Origin: Manduca sexta
Lineage: Eukaryota > Arthropoda > Insecta > Lepidoptera > Sphingidae
Direction of reading: 5' to 3'
Length of the DNA: 64,000 nucleotides
Assembly (NCBI RefSeq): GCF_014839805.1
Contig: NC_051128.1
Coordinates: 10,802,466 to 10,866,465, forward strand
Shown here: piece by piece, positions 28,101 to 40,100 of the stretch
Layout of the letters: every line of letters starts with the position of its first letter
Position numbering within the stretch: the first letter of the stretch is position 1
Translations under genes and position numbers: made by a program
Notes under the pieces: generated by a model
Seen by the model: the letters and a program-made list of their open reading frames with translations, nothing else
The model's database searches: none
Told to the model about the DNA's origin: nothing

Positions 28101-31100
28101 GTCCTGAAAGGAAACCGGGTTATCATCATCCATCTTCACTTACCAAGGGTTCCTCGAAAGAGCAACCTTCCAAGAGATATCCGGAAGATTTAACTCCTTC
28201 GCAACCTAAAACTCCTGGTTACATGAAATCAACCACTTCTGTTACATCAAAACATGATTCTCTTTATACAACAGAGGATACTGAAAAGACTCGCAAATCT
28301 ATAACATTAGAGGAGAAAATCAAAAAACCATTAGATACAACAACTATACGCGCCCCAGGTTATAAACCTGAAAGCGATATTTCAGACGAAGAAGAATATC
28401 CAGAAGAAGGAAGACCCGGCCACCCACAAAGATCACCAAATTCAGAAGTACCAACGAAAGTACCTGGTGATCGCCATGGTAAAGAGACATCTCCATCACG
28501 TCCTGGACACTTGAAGACGACTACTGTTATTAGAACGTCTGACACTTTGCATGGCACGAAAGATGTGGAAGAGACTTTAATATCCAAAACAGTTCATGAG
28601 AAGTATCCACGTAAACCTTCAGAGTCGCCGACCCGTCATGCTCCGGAAAGCACACCTAGGGCAGAATCACCCACGAAACTGCGAAGCCAAAAGGATGATA
28701 GCTCTGACAGAAAACCAGGATTCCAGCGTCCATCATCTCCAACTAAGGACACTCCGAAACAATCCCCAGGAGACAAATATCCTAAAGATTCGTCACCTTC
28801 GAGGCCTGGTAAGCCTGGTTACACAAGATACGATACTTACACTCTAGAAGATGCTGAAGTTACATCTCACTTGGTTCAAGAAAAGTATCCACGCAAACCA
28901 GCTGATTCTCCTACTCGTCGAGCACCAGCAGATAAACCAAGAGATACTTCTCCTACTAAGCCCAAACGTACAACTGATGAGAGTCCTGAAAGGAAACCTG
29001 GGCACCAAAGACAAACTTCACCATCAAAGTTGCCGACAGACGCACATCCCAAAGATCCATCACCATCGAGGCAACCTAAAACTCCTGGATACATGCACAC
29101 CACTGCTTCTGCGACAACTAAACACGACACTTCAATAACAACTGAAGATGTCAAACGAACCTTCACTACTAAAACGGTTAAAGAAAAATATCCTTCCAAA
29201 CCATCTGAACCATCACCGTCTAGACCTAGAGATGGTAGTCAAGATAAGAGTCCGAAACACCCAGAAATAGTATCTTCTATTAAAGACGCACCCCAGAGAA
29301 AACCTGAGGAACTCCGGTCCAGGGAGACCTCACCGACTAAAGGTGACAGAACTCCAGGTTACATGAAAACCACAACTGCCAAATCTTCAAAGTATGATAC
29401 TGTGACGACTGATGTTAGAGAATCTGTCACTTCCACTGTCGACAAAAAATATCCTACCAGACCGCTTGAATCACCTTCTCGTCATGTTCCAGATAAACAT
29501 AAGCCTATGCCAGAGTTTCCTAAAATAACTTCTCAGGTTAAGCTGGAACAGCCTTCATCCAAGTCTCCAACTAGAAGCAGTCCTAGTCCAGACAGAAAAC
29601 CATTGTCTCGACAGCCAACAGATACTGGCAGGGACAGTCCCAGGAGACTAGATGACAGGCGCCCTCATGAATCTTCACCTACTAGGTCTGAAAAATCACC
29701 GGGATATATGAAGACTACGACTACAGTGACATCTAAATATGACACTATTACAAGCGATAATGTAGATACCGTTACTTCAAAAACAACTGAAAAGAAACAT
29801 TCATCTCTGTCTCCAAATCGACAAATTCCAGCTCACACAAAGTCTACGCCGGAGCCTCATAGACCATCGTCTCCGGCTAAAACACATTATAGAGATGACT
29901 CTCCTAGGGACAGTCTAAGCCCAGAAAGAAAACCAGAAAAACATCCACAAGAACATACTCCGGGCTATATGAGGACTACAACATCCGTAACTACAAAATA
30001 TGACACTAAATCTACTGTGGATACCGATGATATTAGCTCAATAAAAATAACAGAAAAGAAACCGCAAAGATCCGAATTGCCTTTACATCAAATTTTGAAA
30101 GATACACGCCCGCAATCAGACATCCCTCGTAATGTCTCGCCTTCAAAGCCTGACCATGACAGTCCTCATAAAAAACCTGGTTACAAACAAACTTATCCGT
30201 CTAGCAAAGATAGTCCAAAAGACAGACAGCCGATTACGCAGCCAGAGGGTAAGAAACCCAGTTACATGAGGCCTACTGCTTCGGTCACATCCAAGTACGA
30301 AACAACCGCTGTGGAGGATTCAGAGGAATATATTACAACAGAAACGGTGGAGCAGTCATCGCCACGATCGGGATCTCCATCGCGACGAGTTCCGGAGGAT
30401 TACACTATGCCGGAACATCTCACAACACCTCAAGAACCCAGGCAATTGCGCACTCCATCCCCAATCAAAAAATTGACGGAGGTTAGCACAGATTTCATAA
30501 TAAGTGAAAGAGAGCAAGAAGTGCTAGAAAAAGTACAAAAATCTCTTCGGAAACTATCACCAGAGCGCAAAGAAAAGTCACCAGTCCGTGAAAGGAGTCC
30601 AAATAAAACAACTACGAGCTTGCACGATTTGGACATAAGACAGACTGTGGAAACCGAATCTGTTACTAAAGATGTCACAGAAGGTGTGAAACGAGTTACA
30701 AAAGAAACAATACAAAAACCCAAAGAAGACAAGCCTAAGGACCAGAGAACAATTACCAAACCATCAGTTCGAAATGAGTCTCCGACTAAAAAACCAGGAC
30801 AATCGGTTTCACCTAAAGTTGACAAGAGTCCGGAGTCTCCAACCAAGCTCAGGAGTACTTCACCACGGAAACCATTTGGTGAAAGACCTCAGTCACCACA
30901 GATGTCCAGAACTGGTGTTATCAGGAAAGAACCGACGCCATCTCAGTTAATCAGGAAGCCTACGCCTGTAAGCATAACTACCAGTAAAGTTGAAAAAGCA
31001 ATAACGACGGATGTCAAGAAACTGACGGGTGTTACTAAACAAACCATCACCAAAACTACGGTGAAAGCTACAGCGAGTAAATTCATGTCAACGTCGAGCA

Positions 31101-34100
31101 AAACTGAACCTGAAGTGAAACGAGCTCCGACTCCCAAAGGCGTCAAGGATTCACCCAAGAAGGATACGGATACTAAAGTAACACGTACAGTGAGTGATGT
31201 CACTGGGAAAACAAAAAAAACTTCTCCACAGAGAATTAAATCAAAACCTGAGATTCAAGTCAGTGATATGTCGAGCGCAAAGTCTCCAAAACCAACCAAA
31301 CCGACGAAAGAACCGCAGTCTAAATTCACGGGTAAGCCGAAATCGGCAACAGCGCTGAACACATCGGTTGAAGAAGATGACATAATAATTGACGTCCAAC
31401 AGTCAAAGTCTTCCCGGGAAAATTCCCCTGACCGTATCTGTCCAACGCCGGTTAATTTTGCAGATGATGTTGGCACGCCCAGGTTCCCTGACCAGGTAAG
31501 CGAACCGGATGACGAATTGCGTAAGCGCACATACCACACCATCCATGAAACTGAGTCCATTGTCGATGACATCGTAGAGATTTGCGAGGATGATGAGTTA
31601 TTCGTCAAGAGGACAGATGTAGAAGACATCTCTGAACATGACGAAAGTCTGCTCAGCGTTCACGATAAAGTCTCTAAGTTCACCAGCAAAATTCATACGT
31701 CACCTAGACCAAAAGACACTACAACCGCTTTCAAAGACACTGAAATTAAAGTTCATTCCGACTATATTGATGAGAAATTAAAATCTGACGAATGTTTATT
31801 ATCAGTGTCGGAAAAGGTAAACAAATTCGCCAAAGGGCCGCGGGACACGAAAGATAACAAGAGCCCATCGCGTAGAATTGTCGACGAATACGATCGCGAT
31901 ACGATTTATCAGGACGACTACACGAAGCTAAGTGTAAACGATAAGGCGCACCTGTTCGTCGAGTCGGCAGAACACGCGAAGTCGCCTAAAGTAAAGCCAA
32001 TACAAAAAGTGGAACGACCTGATTTGACCGATGTCGATGAGTCATTAAAGAGTGACGACTGTTTGCTCAGCGTGTCTGATAAAGTGAACAAGTTTGTTAA
32101 AACCGCCGAACAGTTCTTAATTGAATCACATGAAGTCGAGGAGAAAGACAAGAAAATTAAGGAGCAACACGAAAAGATAATGAGACAAATTGTGGACGAC
32201 TCAGACGACGAGACCACGGAGAGAACTGTACACACGCACAAAAGTGTTACGCATCACCATGACCACCACGACAGGCGGTCACCGGATCGCCGGGATGACA
32301 AACCGTCCTTCGCAAGGGAGACAGAATCTTCTCATGCCAAAATTAAGGAATTTGATAGTCCTAATACGAAGCCAACGGAAAGGACACACCCTGTTAAGAT
32401 AACTACATTACGTAGCAGCGAGGCGGTAAAAAAAGCTAAAGCATTGTTTGAAAATATTGCTTCAACTACGCAGAAAACGAAAGAAACACACACAACAAAA
32501 ACTGCCAAATTAACGGATATCGGCGTGCAAAGAAAACCTAAGGAATCAACTACAGTGTCCCAGCGTCATATGGAGCGACACCCGAGTCACGTGACCGACA
32601 CCGATAGCGAAGTCGATGCGGCGCCGCATGTCCCGAGGGAGCGCCCGCCTAGTGGAACTCACGGCAGGGCGCCTGAAGACAAACCGCGTAGTAGCCCCGG
32701 CCGTATCAGGACTAAATCGCCTGAAGTTCCGAAGTCTAAGTCGCCGATGCGTCAGACAGTAGAGACGACCACTACAACAAAAACTATATTGACGCGGTAC
32801 CCAGCCGCACCGAGATCTGAGTCTCCAAAACAGCGGCCTGAAACTGACAAGCCAGGTTACTCACGCCCGACCAAGTCGAGCCAAAGCAAAGAAGAAAAGG
32901 TTGTGGAAGAAACTGAGGTGAGCAGCCGACGTGGAAGTGGAAAGTTCGGTGTAGAACTCCGTAGAACGAGTGTGGAGCGATCAACGGTGAGCAGTGAGCG
33001 CCGGCGCAGCGTCGAGCACCCCTGCATTGAGGACATCTTCGACCTGGACCTCCTGGAACAAATGGTAAGTAAACAAAAATCAATTTAAAAAATCATTCTA
33101 CCTTCGGTGTTCTATATTTGGCATTTTATTTGCAGTTGGAAAAGGTCGTGGGCTACGAGCAGAGGCGACGCATCAGGGCGCAAATAAGAATAGCTAAAAA
33201 AGGAGAGGATACTACTGTCACGAAGGTCATAAAACCTACACTGAGCATACCAAAGAGTCGGTCTCCCGAACCGCACAAATCACCCGACCGCACCCCAAAA
33301 ACAACACATCACAGACCTACATCTCCTGACCGCAAATCTACTCCGCAAAGATCGGTTACTCAGAGGGAAACGCCATCTCGTAACGGACATCCCAAGGAGC
33401 CGGTTGAGAAGCACCCGCGTGGACAGAGACCGCATAGTCCAGAAAAAATAGCTCCCAAGTCCACTAAAACTGTCCGTCAACCGAGTCCCGAAAAGAAGAC
33501 GCATCCGCAGTCTCCAAGCAAAGCCGTTTCGAAGCCCAAATCCAGCCGCTTCAACGAATACGCCACGGCTTACATGAAAAAAGTTGGACTGAACGAAGCC
33601 GACAAAAAAACTACTGACATTAAGAAGAAGGACATGCAACACAAATCTATGCGCCAAGTGGAAGAAACAACAACTGTTGAACAGTATTCTTCCGAATGTT
33701 TCGTCGAAAAAACACCATCGAGTGAGGTTATAGAAATTGTCCACTTAAACGGGAAGAGATCACCGTCGCCTGAGAAAAGACAGAGCCCTGAACGCAAGGT
33801 TGAGAGACAAGAGCGCTCCCCAACTCCTGAACTGAAAAGGCAGATGTCTGACACAGCTAAAAAAGAAACTATCATTAAAACTGTGTATGATATTGAGAAG
33901 AAGATACCACAAAAACAGATTCAGGAGGAGAAACCGTCGTGGGTGACCAATAGGAACCTTAAAAAGATAACTTCGGAGACTCGCACGTTCAGTAGCAAGA
34001 AATTGGAGCCAGAGAAGCCAAAGTACCGCTCTGCGAGTCCATCGAAAGCCATCACGAAACCCATTGACGTGATTACCTCGAGTTATGGCCCCGGTCCACT

Positions 34101-37100
34101 GGATGCTGATGGGAAGCCGCTATTCGGCATCAAAGCGCTGAGGAATGGCAGCAGCAACTACCAAGGTGAGATGTTAATTTATTATACCTCAATTAAACTT
34201 CAAAATTTACTCAAGTGAATTCCAGTCAGCAGTAAGGTTATGCGTGCATAAATTAACATGGAAGTGACTGAGTTTTGTTGAATGACATTTTGTATTGAAA
34301 TTTGTCTTTCGTGCTATGAAAATCGAAACACAGAAAAATAATCGAAAATTTAAAGGTGATAGAATATAAAACAGCTCTCGGAATAATTTTGTTATTTCTA
34401 CTTATAATTTAAAAAATAATATTAGACCCAAAGTACAACGCTTAAGCTAATATATACGTTAATATATAATTTCTTGTTATAATTACTTTGTATAAAAGAT
34501 AATGTTCTGTTATTCTCTTATTGTAATATAAGGTTTTAATAACCGAATTTAGGTTACTTAAAGTCGTAAGTACTACGTATTTATCACGCTATTTTCAATT
34601 ACCTCAATGTAACAGCTGTTAACATATTAATATAAAGTGAATATTAAAACCTATTGACATACTTCGATACGTCCATACGACCTCCATGGCGTAGTGGTTA
34701 AGGCTTTAAATCATCGCAGCTTCGATCCTAGCATCGAGCTAGTATGTGTAACTGCAAATATTTATTTAAAGTGTTGTGAATTTTTTTTTGTAACCATAAT
34801 ATGATGCTTTAGATAACCTATGGCGTAAAGAGAAATTAGGTTCAACAAACGCTAAAGCAACTTTCTGCATGTGCTGTGGCACAAAAATATTTCACAAATA
34901 CATTTTTGTTTTACAATAACTAACAAATATTTTCAATCCGCAGTGAAAGGCACAGTGATCCGCCAAGAGTTCCACTCGCGCAACGGCAGCGAGCCTGAGG
35001 GCACGGTGTCGGTAACAGCGTACTCCACGGAGCCCGAGGAGCTGGAGAAACTGCTGCAATCGCAGGGGGCGCCGCCGTCTCGCATCCACGGTCTTGCCGC
35101 CATCACCACCACCAAGAAGTTCGGCGGCGACACCGGCACCACCATACACCAGGCTCATGGGGTTAGATACCTTTAGATTGCATTGTCATACTTATATTAG
35201 GTGTTAGAGTTATATTATGTAGTCTGTATAGAGGACGCCACCCATGTTTATATCTGGTGGTAAGTTGCAGGTTGCAAATACTTTGTGTTGGAATTTAAAG
35301 TATAGCTAGAGACGAGCTGTGAGTTAAGGTATTTTTTTAATATGAAGTTCTTGGTATTTGCTATTTTTAATGTGCAGGCGCGACGCGTACCATCGGGAAC
35401 TTGCACGACAAAAGGTCTACCGGCTGGTGGTATAATCTGAATCATTTAGCCAATAAATACATTGTGAGAAACTATTCATATTTAAAGAAGTGAAAAATAA
35501 CATTTACTTAATTTGTTGACAATGTATTCTGGTATTATTAGTATAAATATAAACCAATCAGGTGGTGTAAAATTTTATTGCGTTCTCAATAATAGTACAT
35601 AATATTTACATTCCATGGTTATGTAACTAGCGCCAAAATTAATAAAATATATGTAAATAAACATACGTAAGTATGAGTTCCAACAGAAATTACAAATGTC
35701 TCTTTTTTTTCTCAATTCTGTAATTAAGTAAACATAACCTCATAATTGTGCTCCAATAATATCTAAATAATAAAATAAACATTTTGTCCAAGCTCAATAA
35801 TAATCGGCCTGAACATATCAAATCAAATCAAATCATTTATTGTTTGCAAATATTGTTACATTAATTATTTAGCAATATTTCACCAGTAGGCATGCAAACA
35901 TACATTTTATATATTTTTTTCATATATAAACAAATCATAGTTCGAGAGTTTTTTTTTATCCACATTGTGGCCATTGTACCGTTTTTGTGCTGCCACCTAT
36001 GATTCGTACACGTTCTCAATACATCAGCCCACTTACGGGTGTGCTAATATAATTATTAAAATATATACTTACTATTCTGTTTTCTGTGTCTATCATAAAA
36101 TCACAAAATCTTTCCACCTAAACTGATACACTAACACACATTAATGACTACTATCATCTTAAACTGTAGTTTATAATAGTTTTTGGGTTAACTCAATTTT
36201 CACATTTCACTTTTTCGTACTCAGAAAGAGGAACGCGCTGCCTTAGACCAGTTCACACACAGCGACCGCCGGGTAATCGACACAGAGAGTGTGGGAGAGA
36301 CCAGGAGCTATGAGACCAAACGACATGAGGAGACAAGACGGATGGATACACAGGAAATCGAAGACCAGGACCAGGAGAGAAGTGCGGACAGGATCATCTA
36401 CAAGCAGGAGAAGGTTGACAGGACAGGACAGCTGGAGGGACGCTCCGACGAGCGCAGGGAGAGAGTGGATAAGAGAGAAGACAAGAAGACCGTCAGGCAG
36501 AGTTCGGTCAAATCTCTTACCGAGAAATACATCAAGAGTGCAAGTAAGTAGAGTTTGTATAATCATTTTACCTAACGATCCAATTGCACTGTAAAATGCA
36601 ATAACAACTGTCACCATATAAAAATAATAAAACAGTATGACGTGCAATTTTTCGAATGGTTTGAAAATCATTTCATAATTTGCACCTCTTGTTCTTTAGT
36701 CACCTTTCAGACTGGCTAAGTTAATTTTCGCTTAGGTATAATTTGTTTCTGAATTTACCCAAAGAGCATTACAATACTACGGAAAATTTTAACCCTACCT
36801 CTATATATTATGTAGTGGCGGCTCTACAAGCAATGATATTTAAACCCGAATATATTGCTACATTATTTTAATTCTCCATGGAAAAAACATAATAAGTAAT
36901 TGATACACACATAACTCAGCCAAATATTAGCTCATTATATAATTAATTTCTTGATGATGAATTACATAAATTAGTCGGTGTTAACTTGCGTGGAGCCGTC
37001 AATGTATAAATGAATTTGTATATATGTATGTTAATTACACTACAGTTGCATTGTAACACCAGGCCAGACGTCTGTACTAACAAATTGAATGTTATTGACA

Positions 37101-40100
37101 CTTATGAAAGTATAACTAATTATATTACATCATCTTTGACATTAACGTGGCGAATAAAATGATGCCTCTGCAAATATATGCGAGTTATGCTGAGTTTGGG
37201 TTAATTGGCGAATCGTGTATTAGACTGAGACCTTTCGGTTTGAGCCGTGGCATTTAAAGGGCGTTGTAGACAATATCATTGTTACTATATTGTCTCGCGG
37301 TTCTGTACACGAATAAAACTTAGGAATTGTTCTAAATTCTACGATATGTGAACAAATTTTATTTTATTCTAGTTCTTTATGTAATATGTAGCCATTATAT
37401 TGTAGGTAAGAAAATCAGAAATTAATGATCTTTAAAATCTATAACATTCGTATAATGGAAGGAAAAGTCTCTTTATCTTTCGTTTATCTATATTTTTTAT
37501 TATTTTCTATGTATGAACAACACAGACAGCTTTATTAACTTGTTCGGGTTAACATTTAACCCGTCCATATTTGGCGTGTTTCTTGTTAAGCGTGCGAAAC
37601 TAAGATTTATCTAAAGCGTGAATTGCAATTATACTTGATTACAAAGTCGAATATTTTGTTAAGCTTTATAATATCGGTTTTACAAAGAAACTTCTTGTAA
37701 ACGTTAAAACAGTCTCTTCAATACAGAATTTACACAATAATGTTATATCGTACAAGTTACATCTTTTACTGACAACAAAAATTGGGTAAACGTTGTTGTT
37801 TTTAACAAAAAATTGAACGTAATATAGTCATTATAATTACTTGTTATTAAGAGGTTTAACATGTAATGCTTCTCTGATTACCTCGGTGGCGTAGTTGTCT
37901 TGCGTGCGCGGTACAACACCGGTCTAAGATCTTGGGATCGAATTTCGGCCAGGGATATTGGCTCTGTATGAGCGCGGTGGCTGGAATTTGTGCCTAATAT
38001 GACCTGAGGCTCGCCCTCTAACACATCAAAGGACACACATAGCGAAAAGTTGATGCCTTCTTTGCATCTCAGGCTAGCCCTTCAGTAATAGCGGCATGTT
38101 TATTTTTCTTACGAGCGCAGCACCAATCACTACTTTACAATAATATTACATTCTGTTTATGATCAATCACAATCATGCAAATATGAAACGTCTCGTGATT
38201 CACTTGCATTAAAGATTGTATTCGTAAGTTACCTGTCGAAGGCTCATTACCACCGCGAGACATACGAGATTACGTAAAGTAACTTTCAAGTATAGTGAAC
38301 AGTTTTCAGTGCAGCGTGCCCGTGTGAACGCGTGTTATTGCATTGCCGTTAAAATGTTCCAAGAATATATCGATATTATAAAGTTGATTAACAGTGAGTT
38401 ACATTATTGTAGTATTTTAAAACGATTAAGAGAACTAAGTTGAGTATGTTGTAGGAAAATTATACTGGTGACTTTTATTAGTTTCTTTTTTTAAATCAGT
38501 ATCTTCTTGATTTATTATTTCGTTTCGATTTTGTTTTTTTTTTGTTTTTTGTAGTATCATGTTTTTGGAAGCTGCCAATTATTAATGATTATAATATCGT
38601 AATTTATTTTTTCCATATTTATTAACAATTATTTTTGCCTAAATAAATAATAATAAAAAATATTATAATAACCAAAAGTCAACAATCTAATGCAATGGAA
38701 ATATTACGATGCAAAATATAATTGTATCAAGATTTTTTGCACATTTATTGTAAACGAAATGTAAATTAGTATGTGATAATAAAGTAAGGATGAGTCAGTA
38801 AAATGAATCTTATACCATCTAAGTGCGTTCGCTGCAACGATTTAGTTCGCTTCCGGAAAGTAATAGACTCAGATGAATCATATGCTCACATGCCATCAAA
38901 GTTTTTTTTTATTTAATATATGGACAACTTACAGCTACATAAACCTAAATTAAATTTATTTTAATTTAATATATGGAAGGCTTACAGCTATACAAAGGTT
39001 AATTAAACTAGTTGACTGATAGCCAATAACAAATCTTCACTTATAGTAATATAATAATATTAGATACTGCCTTACGCGTATTGTGGGTAACAGCCGTGCC
39101 ATATCAACAAAGTTTAATTTAGTAAAGACCTTAAATATTTACTGTTCTGGTGCTAAAATAGGATCCCATTATTTTGCTATGCATCTTGATTTTAATGCAT
39201 CGTGAGCTTTATGCACCACTTTAATAAGATAATAATATTTAATTTCATCAAGACTAAAGTTACATCACTTTGCCTGGATTTCATATCCATGGAAAAAAAA
39301 GCATGCTCATTTCCTAGACGCGCATCAAAATTATTCATCAATATCTATAATATAGTTTATACTTAGTAAATTTGATTTTTGTCAGTTTACTTTTATTAAG
39401 AGTATAAGATGATATTTTTTGACAAAACTAGTTGTCGAGTAGTTTGATTTGACTTTGTATTCTAGAATATAATTATTGCTGAAGATTTACTACTGAATAC
39501 TACATTTGACAAAATGTATGGATGGATCATTAGCCTGTTCCTTACCGAATAAAAAAGAATGTAGTACATACTCATAGAAGTTAGATGTCGGTATATTGTA
39601 TGTAGTTTAGTGATAAAGTTGTTACATCAGGCGAGACGTCGAAGACTGACCGCAGCACGTACCCGAAGGCGGGCCTGATCCTGCGCACGGCCACCATGAA
39701 AGACAGCGTGTCTAGCGACTCCTCCGCGCACGCCGGTCAGTACACTGTACCTTAATGAGGGACGGAACAGATGCGAATAAACATCTACCCACTTTATAAT
39801 TATCTCTATGTTATTTAGTTCAGAGTCTATTTTCAATTATCATAATATAAAACTTAGCCGTCGAATAAATAATTAATAACTTTTGCATAAAAATAAACCG
39901 CTTAAAGTTTTATATTTTAATTTGTTTTTGTTGTATACTACGATTCAATTTTATGTGATTTTGAAATGCTTAATTTCAAAGAATAATGTTTGTTGTAAAA
40001 GTAATGTTTGTTCGCATTTACATTTTCCTTTCTTCAACATGGTGTAGCAGTAGTTATTAGTAGTTAAAGTAGTACTAGTAGTAGATGTAGTTATAGTGCT

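Noticed and set aside
20274..33064. Secreted mucin or a cuticle protein
   Set aside because: There is no signal peptide in exon 1, Cys is rare, and Lys/Arg/Asp content is high; smoothelin motifs point to the cytoskeleton.
34679..34745. Functional tRNA gene in intron 5
   Set aside because: A-box-like text is present, but the B box is imperfect and no complete cloverleaf can be folded by eye.
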